Shown piece by piece: positions 24,073-32,044 of a stretch of 38,255 bases of DNA. The stretch covers positions 1 to 38,255 of the forward strand of contig NZ_FUZE01000029.1 in the NCBI RefSeq assembly GCF_900168205.1. The letters are read 5' to 3'. Source of the DNA: Chryseobacterium balustinum (GTDB taxonomy: Bacteria > Bacteroidota > Bacteroidia > Flavobacteriales > Weeksellaceae). Numbering within the stretch: the stretch's first letter is position 1; every line of letters starts with the position of its first letter. The position numbers and the translations under genes were made by a program. The notes under the pieces were generated by a model. The model was given only the letters and a program-made list of their open reading frames with translations, did no database searches and had not been told where the DNA came from.

Positions 24073-24086
24073 TTGATGTACATCAA
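24073..24086. promoter_or_regulatory. FNR/CRP-type palindrome upstream of yceI
   Basis: TTGATGTACATCAA is a perfect palindrome and an exact match to the FNR-family consensus TTGAT-N4-ATCAA. Its centre lies about 44 bp upstream of the start site predicted from the -7 box at 24110, the position of a class II activator. Confidence 0.55.
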
Positions 24087-24109
24087 GATGAATTGTTAAA
24101 TAAGATAAT

Positions 24110-24117
24110 TACATTTG
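24110..24117 (+). promoter_or_regulatory. -7 element for the first yceI paralog
   Basis: TACATTTG, exact TAnnTTTG match, 29 nt before the ATG. Confidence 0.5.
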
Positions 24118-24146
24118 CAGCTTTAATAAACATTTAAAAATTTACA

Positions 24147-24713
24147 ATGAAAAAAATATTCTTATTAGCAGTTTTAGCTAGTGGATTAGCTTTCGGGCAG
24201 GCAAAAAAAGTAGTAAGCTCTGATGTTCACTGGTGGGGTTATAAAGTTGCTAAATCTCAGGCAAGTTCTCATGACGGTACTATTACTGTAAAATCAGGAA
24301 ACATCGTAATGAAGGGTAGCGAAATTGCTGGAGGTTCTTTCGTTTTAGATATGAATTCTATCAACGCAACTGATGTTTCAGGAGAAATGCAAGGAAAATT
24401 GAACGGTCACCTTAAAAACGGAGATTTCTTCGAAGTTGAAAAATTTCCTACGGCAACATTCAAAATTACATCAGTAAAGAAAAACAACGATAAAACATAT
24501 AATCGCATCGTTAGTGGAGATCTTACGGTAAAAGGTAAAACAAACCCAGTTTCTTTCCCAGCAAACGTTACTGTGAAGGATGGAGCGGTTACTTTAACTT
24601 CAGATAAATTCTCTTTCGACAGACAAAAATTTGATGTTGCGTACAAGTCTTCAATGAAAGATGTTTTTGTGAAAGATGAGATAGAAATGACCGTTAAGGT
24701 GAGTGCAAAATAA
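24147..24713 (+). CDS. YceI-family periplasmic lipid-binding-like protein, paralog 1
   Basis: 188 residues with a signal peptide (MKKIFLLAVLASGLAFGQA). The mature part is a YceI lipocalin-like barrel: VHWWGYKVAKSQASSHDGTI, then FVLDMNSINATDV, then GDFFEVEKFPTATFKITSV, and DRQKFDVAYKSS near the end. YceI proteins bind isoprenoid-type lipids such as polyprenyl chains in the periplasm. The promoter carries an FNR-type palindrome, suggesting control by oxygen, nitrosative stress or another Crp/Fnr signal. A similar gene follows 78 bp downstream. Confidence 0.9.
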   Translation: MKKIFLLAVLASGLAFGQAKKVVSSDVHWWGYKVAKSQASSHDGTITVKSGNIVMKGSEIAGGSFVLDMNSINATDVSGEMQGKLNGHLKNGDFFEVEKFPTATFKITSVKKNNDKTYNRIVSGDLTVKGKTNPVSFPANVTVKDGAVTLTSDKFSFDRQKFDVAYKSSMKDVFVKDEIEMTVKVSAK

Positions 24714-24734
24714 ATTATTCAAAAAAATATTATT

Positions 24735-24763
24735 AAAAGTGTAGAAGTTCTACACTTTTTTTT
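24735..24763 (+). terminator. Rho-independent terminator between yceI paralogs
   Basis: AAAAGTGTAGAA (24735-24746) and TTCTACACTTTT (24748-24759), then T-run. The stem is perfect. It suggests paralog 2 is transcribed independently. Confidence 0.85.
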
Positions 24764-24770
24764 ATTTTTG
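24763..24770 (+). promoter_or_regulatory. Candidate -7 element for yceI paralog 2
   Basis: TATTTTTG, TAnnTTTG match, 21 nt before the ATG, overlapping the T-run of the preceding terminator; the T-rich run makes a chance match possible. Confidence 0.3.
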
Positions 24771-24791
24771 TTGAATTGTAAATAAAATATA

Positions 24792-25403
24792 ATGAAAAGA
24801 TTACTATTGTTTGTTATGATGTGTGCAAGCATATCATTTGTTTTTGCTCAGAAGAAAGGAGATAAAGTTTCAAAAGTGATAACATCCGAAATAAAATGGT
24901 GGGGACATAAAGTGGTAAAAACTAAAGCTTCGTCTCACTACGGAAGTCTGAAACTGAAAAGCGGTAAGTTTAATTTCGATAAAACGGTTTTAGTAGACGG
25001 TGAGTTTGTAATCGATATGAGAAGTCTTATTGTTGCAGATGTTTCAGGTGATGATCAGGTGAAACTGACTAATGAATTGAAAGGAACCAATTTTTTCGAA
25101 GTTAAAAAATTCCCTACTGCTAAGTTTCATTTAAAGAAAATCATCCCTCTTGCAAACAGCGAGTACAATTCTACCATTGTAGGTGATATCACAATCAAGA
25201 ATATCAGAAAAACAATTTCTTTCCCTGCAAACGCGCATATTACGCAATTTACAGTAGAGATTGAGTCTTCAAAATTCTCTTTAAACAGAAAAGATTTCAA
25301 AATTGTTTACCAAAATTCTTTGAAAGATTATTTCATCAAAGACGAAATGGATATTCAGTTTAAACTTTCTACTCAGAAAATTGATAACGAAAGACCTTTA
25401 TAA
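24792..25403 (+). CDS. YceI-family protein, paralog 2
   Basis: 203-residue paralog of the gene before it, again with a signal peptide (MKRLLLFVMMCASISFVFAQ). Blocks match in order: IKWWGHKVVKTKASSHYGSL, FVIDMRSLIVADVSGDDQ, TNFFEVKKFPTAKFHL, LNRKDFKIVYQNS. Divergence outside these blocks is high, so the duplication is old. It ends in a Lys/Asn-rich tail and a strong terminator. No FNR-type palindrome lies before this copy, so the two may respond to different signals. Confidence 0.88.
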   Translation: MKRLLLFVMMCASISFVFAQKKGDKVSKVITSEIKWWGHKVVKTKASSHYGSLKLKSGKFNFDKTVLVDGEFVIDMRSLIVADVSGDDQVKLTNELKGTNFFEVKKFPTAKFHLKKIIPLANSEYNSTIVGDITIKNIRKTISFPANAHITQFTVEIESSKFSLNRKDFKIVYQNSLKDYFIKDEMDIQFKLSTQKIDNERPL

Positions 25404-25424
25404 GGTTAAAATTATAATAAATAC

Positions 25425-25459
25425 AAAGGACTGCTTTTAGATAAGCGGTCCTTTTTTTA
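25425..25459 (+). terminator. Rho-independent terminator
   Basis: AAAGGACTGCTT (25425-25436), TTAGAT loop, AAGCGGTCCTTT (25443-25454, one G-T pair), then T-run. Confidence 0.88.
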
Positions 25460-25519
25460 TTTTAGCTAATCAATTACTCAGGAATCGTTGACTAATTGTT
25501 TTAAATTAAAAAGAATCGG

Positions 25520-26161
25520 GTGAAAATATATGTAATAAGCGGTCTTGGTGCAGATTTTAAAGTTTTGGAACGTTTGCAGTTTCCAAAAGAGCATGAAGTG
25601 GTTTTTATCGATTGGCTGATTCCGGAAAATAGTGAATCTTTTAGTTCTTATGTTGAAAGAATGGCTGAAAAAATCGATACTTCAGAACCCTTTTATCTTT
25701 TGGGATATTCTTTTGGCGGAATTATGGTTCAGGAAATTGATAAAGTAAAACCAGCTCAAAAAGTCGTTATTCTTGGAAGCATCAAATCTGATAAAGAAAA
25801 ATCTAGGTTAATCAAGATGGGAGAGTTTACAAGAATCCCGAAATATCTTCCTGTAGGTTTCTTTAGCGACCGCACTTCTCAGCTTTATGCCAAGTTTAGG
25901 CAAATGATAGATTCAAAAAATCCAAAAGTGATTGAGTATTTTCAGGTTCGCGATCCTTATTATCTGAAATGGTCTGTAGAAAGAATTTCTGAATGGAAAT
26001 TTGATGAAAATCCTCATGTGATCCAGATTTTGGGTGACCTAGATATTGTTTTTCCACTAAAAAATTCAAAACCAGATTATATCATTAAAGGAGGTACTCA
26101 TCTTTTTCCGGCAACAAAACACAAAGAAGTTTCAGTGCTTTTGAATAAAATATTTATTTAA
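25520..26161 (+). CDS. Alpha/beta hydrolase
   Basis: 213-residue cytosolic alpha/beta-fold hydrolase. The nucleophile elbow is GYSFGG (about residues 63-68, Ser65), the N-terminal strand VISGLGADFKVLERL lacks a signal peptide, and the catalytic acid and His are probably in the ILGDLDIVFP and GGTHLFP segments near the C-terminus. It starts with GTG at 25520; no ATG lies near and the conserved first strand begins two codons later. The substrate cannot be inferred. It stands alone between a terminator and the amt promoter. Confidence 0.85.
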   Translation: MKIYVISGLGADFKVLERLQFPKEHEVVFIDWLIPENSESFSSYVERMAEKIDTSEPFYLLGYSFGGIMVQEIDKVKPAQKVVILGSIKSDKEKSRLIKMGEFTRIPKYLPVGFFSDRTSQLYAKFRQMIDSKNPKVIEYFQVRDPYYLKWSVERISEWKFDENPHVIQILGDLDIVFPLKNSKPDYIIKGGTHLFPATKHKEVSVLLNKIFI

Positions 26162-26249
26162 ATTGGATTTCGTGTTAATTTTATAGGGGTTATTGTTTTA
26201 AATGTGTGTTTTTATAAAATTTATTTTTAATTTTGATGGGGTTAAGAAT

Positions 26250-26257
26250 TAAATTTG
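26250..26257 (+). promoter_or_regulatory. -7 element for the ammonium transporter
   Basis: TAAATTTG, exact TAnnTTTG match, 51 nt before the ATG. Confidence 0.4.
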
Positions 26258-26308
26258 TAGAAATTACTGTTTTGGTAATTTGAAAAACACTAAAAAATAA
26301 AAACTCTT

Positions 26309-27655
26309 ATGAAAGTTGGATTAAAATGGAAAGTTTCATTTGTTGTCATTTGCATTATAGCAATCGGTGGTCTATTCTTCAGACCGGATGTTGATATTCC
26401 CAATACCGGAGATTTTCTAAGTGAAAAAGAAATTGTCGGTTCAGATGTAGCCTGGATTCTTGCCGCAGCAGGTTTAGTTTTACTGATGACTCCCGGTTTG
26501 TCATTTTTCTATGGCGGAATGGTCGGGAAGAAAAATGTAATTTCTACGATGCTTCAAAGTTTTATTGCTCTTGGAGTAATTTCTATTTTATGGATTGTCG
26601 TTGGTTTTTCCCTTTCCTTCGGAGAATCTATTGGGTTTGAAATCGACGGCATTCATTACGGGATTATCGGAAATCCTTTTACTTATCCTTTTTTTTATCA
26701 TGTAAGTATTTATCCTCATAAAGCGATGGCTTCAACCATTCCGTTTGTTTTGTTTGCGCTTTTTCAGATGAAATTTGCGGTCATTACTCCGGCTTTAATT
26801 ACGGGATCGTTTGCGGAGAGGGTTCGATTTATTTCGTATTTAGTTTTCATGGTATTATTCAGCCTTTTCATTTACACACCGCTTTGTCATATGGTTTGGC
26901 ATCCGGAAGGACTTTTAAATAAATTTTTCGGAATTAAAGATTTTGCTGGAGGTACCGTTGTTCACATGAGTGCAGGTTTTGCGGCTTTGGCAGGTGCCAT
27001 TGTTTTAGGACGAAGAAAAAATCCACACCATGAACCGTCAAATATTCCTTATGTAATCCTCGGAACAGGAATGCTGTGGTTCGGATGGTTTGGTTTTAAT
27101 GCAGGTTCGGCTTTAAGTGCTAATGCAACTGCTGCGATTGCTTTTGGTACAACAACGATTGCTTCGGCTTCAGCAATGATGACCTGGATCTTTTTTGATA
27201 GAATTAATGGACGAAAAGTTTCTGCTTTGGGAGCATGCATTGGTGCGGTTGTGGGTTTAGTGGCAATAACTCCAGGTTGTGGTTTTGTTTCTATTCAGGA
27301 AAGTATTTTTATCGGTTTTATTTCTGCAATTGTTTCTAATGTGATGGTCAATTGGAAAGCTTTAAAAAAGATTGACGATACGCTTGATGTTTTTGCCTGT
27401 CATGGAGTAGGAGGAATTATGGGAATGATTCTTACCGCAATTTTTGCTCACGGCGAAAACGCAAGTCTTCTACACGGAGGATTCGGAGTTTTTGCACATC
27501 ACATGATAGCATTGATTCTGGTCTCGCTTTTTGCATTTTTCGGCTCAATGCTTTTGTATAAAATTACAGATAGAATTATTACCTTAAGAGTAAGGGAAGA
27601 TTCAGAAGAACAAGGACTTGATATGTCACAGCATAGCGAAAGTTTGAAATGGTAG
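26309..27655 (+). CDS. amt: Ammonium transporter (Amt family)
   Basis: 448-residue inner-membrane ammonium channel. It has an N-terminal extension with one extra hydrophobic segment (about 8-24), then the classical core from SDVAWILAAAGLVLLMTPGLSFFYGGMV. The signature FAGGTVVHMSAGFAALAGA carries the first twin His, and ACHGVGGIMG the second. About eleven membrane helices can be counted. No P-II (glnK) gene follows, unlike the common glnK-amt pair, so regulation by P-II must come from elsewhere if at all. The C-terminal tail is charged (REDSEEQGLDMSQHSE). Confidence 0.93.
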   Translation: MKVGLKWKVSFVVICIIAIGGLFFRPDVDIPNTGDFLSEKEIVGSDVAWILAAAGLVLLMTPGLSFFYGGMVGKKNVISTMLQSFIALGVISILWIVVGFSLSFGESIGFEIDGIHYGIIGNPFTYPFFYHVSIYPHKAMASTIPFVLFALFQMKFAVITPALITGSFAERVRFISYLVFMVLFSLFIYTPLCHMVWHPEGLLNKFFGIKDFAGGTVVHMSAGFAALAGAIVLGRRKNPHHEPSNIPYVILGTGMLWFGWFGFNAGSALSANATAAIAFGTTTIASASAMMTWIFFDRINGRKVSALGACIGAVVGLVAITPGCGFVSIQESIFIGFISAIVSNVMVNWKALKKIDDTLDVFACHGVGGIMGMILTAIFAHGENASLLHGGFGVFAHHMIALILVSLFAFFGSMLLYKITDRIITLRVREDSEEQGLDMSQHSESLKW

Positions 27656-27853
27656 ATGAGTTTTAAATCTATATGATTTTCCCGAGCTGATTTAGCAGAT
27701 AGCACTGATTTGTTTTGGTATTTTAAATAGGCTAAATTACTTTAATCAATGCCAATGTCATTCAAAACGATTCTTTACAAAAGTACACTTCCATGGAGTG
27801 GTGCCAGGTTTTACATTATGATTAATTGTTTCCATTCTAAGATATTTTCAATG

Positions 27854-27861
27854 TATATTTG
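27854..27861 (+). promoter_or_regulatory. -7 element for the serine dehydratase gene
   Basis: TATATTTG, exact TAnnTTTG match, 26 nt before the ATG; the rest of the 232-bp gap shows no other feature. Confidence 0.45.
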
Positions 27862-27887
27862 CTTTTCATGAAATTGGAATTTAATTT

Positions 27888-29306
27888 ATGGAATCAATAT
27901 CGGTTTTTGAAATTATTAAAGTAGGAATAGGTCCGTCTAGTTCGCATACAATGGGACCTTGGAATGCAGCTTCTGCATTTATCAGAATCATAAAAAGAGA
28001 AAAATCAATTGCTGAGGTGAAAGAAGTTTTTCTTGAATTCTTTGGTTCATTGGCAAAAACGGGAATTGGTCACGGAACCGATATTGCCGGAATGTTGGGT
28101 TTAAATGGTGAAGATTTTAAAACCATTGATACTACAAAGATTGACGACATTGTTGCTCATATCAAAGAATCCCAAATCATTAATTTGGGTGGAGAAAATG
28201 AAATTCCATTTATTTACGGACATCATTTGGTGTTGAATATGTCTCAAACTCTTGATTATCATCCAAATGGAATGATTTTTAAAGCAATTTTTGAAGATGG
28301 AACCGAGCTTGTTCAGGATTTTTATTCTGTCGGTGGTGGTTTTATTATGAGTCAGGAGAAAAACTCTATTGAGAAACAGTGTGTACGTACTATATATCCT
28401 TGCCATCATGGTTCTGATATCGTAAAATATTGTGAAAAATTAGGTTTCAGTAAAATTTCAGATTTAATTTTAATTAATGAAGAAAGCTGGAGAACACAAG
28501 AGGAAACAAGAAAAGAGGCACTTTATATCTGGGAACAGATTAAAGAATGTATTTATAAAGGAGTCAATAAAGAAGGTATTTTACCGGGCGGATTGAATGT
28601 TACCCGTCGTGCAGCGGGAATCAATAGAAAACTTTTAGGAGATAAAATTTACAAAAATAAAGACGAGTGGTTTCAGCAGGTTGTAGATGCTGAAGAAAAT
28701 TTCACCAACATCAATAAATGGATTTCATGTTTTGCTTTGGCAGTAAACGAAGAGAATGCTAGTTTTGGAAGAATTATCACGGCGCCAACGAATGGAGCGA
28801 GTGGGGTAATTCCGGCGGTTTTAATGTATGCTCAGGCTTTTACAGATGCTGTAAGTGAAGATGATATTGCCAGATTTATTTTGGTTGCAGGAGAAATTGG
28901 AACTTTATTTAAGAAAAATGCGACTATTTCTGCAGCAATGGGTGGTTGTCAGGCAGAAGTCGGAGTTTCTTCGGCGATGGCTGCAGCTGGCTTAACGGAA
29001 ATTTTAGGCGGAAGTGTCGGCCAGGTTTTAATGGCAGCGGAAATTGCGATGGAACATCATTTAGGTTTAACGTGTGACCCGATTAAAGGATTGGTGCAGA
29101 TTCCGTGTATCGAAAGAAATACAATGGGCGCAATCAAAGCGATTACTGCAGCAAATATTGCTTTAGAAAGTGATCCTACAAAAGCTAAAGTAAGCTTAGA
29201 TCAGGTGATTCAGACGATGTGGGAAACTGCTTTGTCGATGAATGACAGATTTAAAGAAACATCAGAAGGTGGTTTGGCGATTGCGGTGAATGTACCTGAA
29301 TGTTAA
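27888..29306 (+). CDS. sdaA: L-serine ammonia-lyase (single-chain, iron-sulfur type)
   Basis: Deaminates L-serine to pyruvate and ammonia with a [4Fe-4S] cluster. Single-chain enzyme (472 residues): beta domain at the N-terminus (FEIIKVGIGPSSSHTMGPW), alpha domain after about residue 190. Cysteines at 354 (GGCQAE), 396 (LTCDP) and 407 (IPCIERN) are in the positions expected for cluster ligands. The glycine-rich TAPTNGASGVIPA block binds substrate. The last residue is Cys, which in bacterial homologs inserts into the active site. Two bases after an ATG-proximal promoter and before a strong terminator, it is monocistronic. Its neighbour amt handles ammonium, which may be coincidence. Confidence 0.95.
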   Translation: MESISVFEIIKVGIGPSSSHTMGPWNAASAFIRIIKREKSIAEVKEVFLEFFGSLAKTGIGHGTDIAGMLGLNGEDFKTIDTTKIDDIVAHIKESQIINLGGENEIPFIYGHHLVLNMSQTLDYHPNGMIFKAIFEDGTELVQDFYSVGGGFIMSQEKNSIEKQCVRTIYPCHHGSDIVKYCEKLGFSKISDLILINEESWRTQEETRKEALYIWEQIKECIYKGVNKEGILPGGLNVTRRAAGINRKLLGDKIYKNKDEWFQQVVDAEENFTNINKWISCFALAVNEENASFGRIITAPTNGASGVIPAVLMYAQAFTDAVSEDDIARFILVAGEIGTLFKKNATISAAMGGCQAEVGVSSAMAAAGLTEILGGSVGQVLMAAEIAMEHHLGLTCDPIKGLVQIPCIERNTMGAIKAITAANIALESDPTKAKVSLDQVIQTMWETALSMNDRFKETSEGGLAIAVNVPEC

Positions 29307-29329
29307 CATAAAATACTAGAAACAAAATA

Positions 29330-29367
29330 AAAACGTCCTGATGATTTAATTAACATCAGGACGTTTT
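29330..29367. terminator. Strong convergent terminator
   Basis: AAAACGTCCTGATG (29330-29343), 10-nt loop, CATCAGGACGTTTT (29354-29367). A perfect 14-bp stem with A/T flanks on both sides between convergent genes, so it can work in both directions. Confidence 0.9.
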
Positions 29368-29412
29368 GGTAAAAGGATTTAGAAAAATATTCAGAACCTT
29401 TTCGTGATCAAT

Positions 29413-31053
29413 TTATTTCTTATCAAAAACAAGTGTATTTCCGTTTTGAATAAGAGTAAGTTGTTTCTTTTCGGGAGAAAAAACGATTTCTACATCGATA
29501 TTATTATTTTTAAATTGATTTCCTTCGGAGTATTCTAACGGAAATGAAGGCTGATCTGCTAACTGAGCAAAAAGATTTTCATCTTTTATGAAGATTTTAA
29601 AATCTACTTTAAGATCTTTAGAATAATAAGTTCCTTCATATTTTTGCAGTTCTTTTTCAGAAACTTTTTTTAGTTCTGTAAACTTTGGATATTCATATTC
29701 CTGGTCGTAAACCAGATTGATAATTCCTAAAAAGACCTCTCTGTGTGCTAATTTTTCACCGTTAATAATGGTTGATATCGAATACTTTTCAGTAGGGCTG
29801 TAAGAAACAAGCGAATGAGTTCCTGCTGTATCGCCACCGTGTCCGTAAGAAATTTGATTGTAAAAAGGAACAGTCATTACACCCAATCCAAAAGGTTTTC
29901 CTGATTTAGGCAGCATCTTGTCTAATGTTTCTTTTTTTACGAATTTATAATCAAATAAAGCATTAACGAATAAATTCATATCATAGGTTGTAGAAGTAAT
30001 ATCACCCAAACCGATGCAGTTACGGAAATCAAAATCTTCTACTTCTGTCCACTTTCCGGTAGTGTTTTCATACGATTTGAAGATGTTTTTTTGATTGTCT
30101 AAAACCGAGAACGTATTCTTCATATTACCTTTACTCGTAATGTTTTCTTTTAGTAAAACATGGTATGGTTTTTTAGCAATTTTCTCTAAAATTCTGCTTA
30201 AAAGATAATATCCTGAATTTGAATATCTCTCTTTTTCTCCGGGCTGAAATTCTACACCGTGTTTTTTGATAGTATCTAAAATAGCTTTGTCACCAACTGT
30301 TTTTCCAAATAACCACGGTCCTGCATAATCACCCAATCCGCTTGTATGGTTCATTAAGTTTTCTAAAGTGATTTTATTGGCATTCGGAACCTCAGGATAA
30401 TATTTTGAAAGCTTGTCATCCAATTTCAGCTTGCCTTTTTCTTCCAATTGCATCAGCATAACTGCGGTAACTAATTTACTGATAGAGCCAATTTGATATC
30501 CTGTATTAGAATCCCATTTTACATTTTGTAACTGATCTTGTCCGAAACTTTTTTGGTAAATTTCTTTTCCGTTTTGGAAAACAGTAATGCTTCCGATTCC
30601 TTGTCTGTTTTGAGTAATATAATTTAAAAAAGCATCAATTTTTGCTGTATTAATGCCATTTTTACTGATTCCTTTTATTTTTTCATCTTTCGGATTAGGT
30701 TTTTCTTTTCCATCATTTTTATAGAGACTGAGAGGAAAAGATCTCGAATTTTGCGTGAAAGTTCCTTCAAAATGATCTGTTTTATATTGCCCTTTGTAGG
30801 ATGCATTCAAAGCTTTCATTTCAAAAACTAATTCGCTGTTTAAGAATTCGGTTTTATCAACAGTGATAATTTGATCGCCTTGTTTCGGGCTTTTCGCTGT
30901 AGAGACGTAGGTGTTATTTTCTTTCTTTACGTCAAGAACTAATGGAAGTGTCATTCCGCCTAAATCGAGCTCTCCTTTCCAAGAACCTGTTATTTCTTGG
31001 GCGTAAAAAGTCTGTGCCAATACAATCAGCACTAATAATAGTTTGGTTTTCAT
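29413..31053 (-). CDS. Secreted serine hydrolase, class-C beta-lactamase/esterase family
   Basis: 546 residues with signal peptide (MKTKLLLVLIVLAQTFYAQE). An N-terminal beta-rich domain (about 20-112), as in many Bacteroidetes members, is followed by the beta-lactamase-like catalytic domain (about 140-440): S190-I-S-K193 nucleophile motif, Y277-S-N279, and HGGDTAG as third motif. A C-terminal beta domain (about 450-546) follows. It may be a D-aminopeptidase, esterase or penicillin-binding-like enzyme rather than a true beta-lactamase. It is the last gene after a DUF2089 regulator and a Yip1-like membrane protein, spaced 17 bp from the latter. Confidence 0.88.
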   Translation of the reverse strand: MKTKLLLVLIVLAQTFYAQEITGSWKGELDLGGMTLPLVLDVKKENNTYVSTAKSPKQGDQIITVDKTEFLNSELVFEMKALNASYKGQYKTDHFEGTFTQNSRSFPLSLYKNDGKEKPNPKDEKIKGISKNGINTAKIDAFLNYITQNRQGIGSITVFQNGKEIYQKSFGQDQLQNVKWDSNTGYQIGSISKLVTAVMLMQLEEKGKLKLDDKLSKYYPEVPNANKITLENLMNHTSGLGDYAGPWLFGKTVGDKAILDTIKKHGVEFQPGEKERYSNSGYYLLSRILEKIAKKPYHVLLKENITSKGNMKNTFSVLDNQKNIFKSYENTTGKWTEVEDFDFRNCIGLGDITSTTYDMNLFVNALFDYKFVKKETLDKMLPKSGKPFGLGVMTVPFYNQISYGHGGDTAGTHSLVSYSPTEKYSISTIINGEKLAHREVFLGIINLVYDQEYEYPKFTELKKVSEKELQKYEGTYYSKDLKVDFKIFIKDENLFAQLADQPSFPLEYSEGNQFKNNNIDVEIVFSPEKKQLTLIQNGNTLVFDKK

Positions 31054-31070
31054 GTTTTTAAATTTTTAGA

Positions 31071-31640
31071 TTAAAATATAATCTGGCTTACAATTGTGAT
31101 TACGAGTGATACAAATGCAAATAGCACAATGTGTTGCCATTTTTTGATATTGGTTGCGGTTTTAAAGCCATTATAATAAAGTACAATGCTGTAAACAAGA
31201 AGAATTAAACTTATAAATCCCCAAATAGTCACCATTGTCATATCTACAATTGAGATGTTTTTAGGGGTGTTTATGTTTTCAGAAAGGTTGTCTACTGCTT
31301 TTTTATAAAATGATAATCCGTTTACAGGAATCATCACCATTAAAGGTATTTGAGAAATTAATACAGTGTTTAAAATATCAATAAATCTTGTTTTACCGTT
31401 TAAGATTTTAGCCAAAATAAAAAGAATAACAACTGCCAAAATATAACTTAAACTATTGATTTTTAATATGTCCCAAATTCCTTGATCTTCATCTAGATTT
31501 GAATAATGAAAAATACTGTCGTTGGCAAAGTCTACATAATAACAACTAAAAATATTGAGTCCAAAAACGAGTATTCCGGTAATCAAAAGTTTCTTTTCAT
31601 CAAACTTCAAAAAAGGATTAAAAATAGTTTTCCAGTTCAT
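31071..31640 (-). CDS. Yip1-like / unknown five-helix membrane protein
   Basis: 189 residues with about five hydrophobic segments (about 18-38, 58-78, 87-105, 135-157, 168-188) and a conserved N-terminal amphipathic FNPFLKFDEKKLLITG part. It looks like the Yip1-type integral membrane proteins that in Bacteroidetes accompany DUF2089 and beta-lactamase-like genes, but I cannot assign the family firmly. Seven bp after the DUF2089 gene. Role unknown; possibly a sensor or export partner of the downstream hydrolase. Confidence 0.65.
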   Translation of the reverse strand: MNWKTIFNPFLKFDEKKLLITGILVFGLNIFSCYYVDFANDSIFHYSNLDEDQGIWDILKINSLSYILAVVILFILAKILNGKTRFIDILNTVLISQIPLMVMIPVNGLSFYKKAVDNLSENINTPKNISIVDMTMVTIWGFISLILLVYSIVLYYNGFKTATNIKKWQHIVLFAFVSLVITIVSQIIF

Positions 31641-31647
31641 CGATATG

Positions 31648-31914
31648 TTATTTTTTTAAGTGATCAATTTTTTTAATAAGATCGTCCATTTTATTTCTCA
31701 TCGTTGGGTAAGACAATTCTGCCTGTTTCGCCATTTCTTTGATACTTCCACTGGAAAGAAAAAAATTAAGGATAAAATCCTGTTCGTCTCTGTTGAGTTT
31801 TAAAAAAACCGGCAGTTCATAATCTCCGTTTACATTGGTTCCGCAATCGGGACATTTCATTTGGCTTACATTGAGCGTGTGATCACAACTCGGACAAATT
31901 ATAGGAAGTTTCAT
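31648..31914 (-). CDS. DUF2089-family zinc-ribbon helix-turn-helix regulator
   Basis: 88 residues. Zinc ribbon with CPSC (Cys7, Cys10) and CPDC (Cys21, Cys24), then a helix-turn-helix-like part with FFLSSGSIKEMAKQAELSYPTMRNKMDDLI (about residues 52-81), the order of the DUF2089 family. It is the first gene of the three-gene operon and is small enough to be a DNA-binding regulator acting on its own promoter, where direct repeats lie at 31945-31981. Confidence 0.88.
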   Translation of the reverse strand: MKLPIICPSCDHTLNVSQMKCPDCGTNVNGDYELPVFLKLNRDEQDFILNFFLSSGSIKEMAKQAELSYPTMRNKMDDLIKKIDHLKK

Positions 31915-31929
31915 TAACTTTTGTTTTTA

Positions 31930-31981
31930 CAAATGTAATATTATTTTTAATAAAGTTAAAAAATATTTTAATAAAGTTAAA
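31930..31981 (-). promoter_or_regulatory. Promoter with paired 16-bp direct repeats
   Basis: On the minus strand an exact -7 box TACATTTG (31930-31937). Upstream of it TTTTAATAAAGTTAAA occurs twice in full identity (plus-strand coordinates 31945-31960 and 31966-31981), a period of 21 bp, two helical turns. The AAAGTTAAA core resembles LytTR-type half sites ([TA][AC][CA]GTTN[AG][TG]) at 8 of 9 positions. Either the DUF2089 protein or a LytTR response regulator could bind. Confidence 0.6.
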
Positions 31982-32004
31982 TTTTAGTTTTGATTTAAAA
32001 CTAA

Positions 32005-32030
32005 AAAACTTCCCGATTAGGAAGTTTTTA
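32005..32030. terminator. Terminator downstream of tyrA
   Basis: AAAACTTCC (32005-32013), loop CGATTA, GGAAGTTTT (32020-32028), T-run on either strand. It lies 15 bp beyond the tyrA stop. Confidence 0.85.
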
Positions 32031-32044
32031 TTGCTTAAAAGTCT

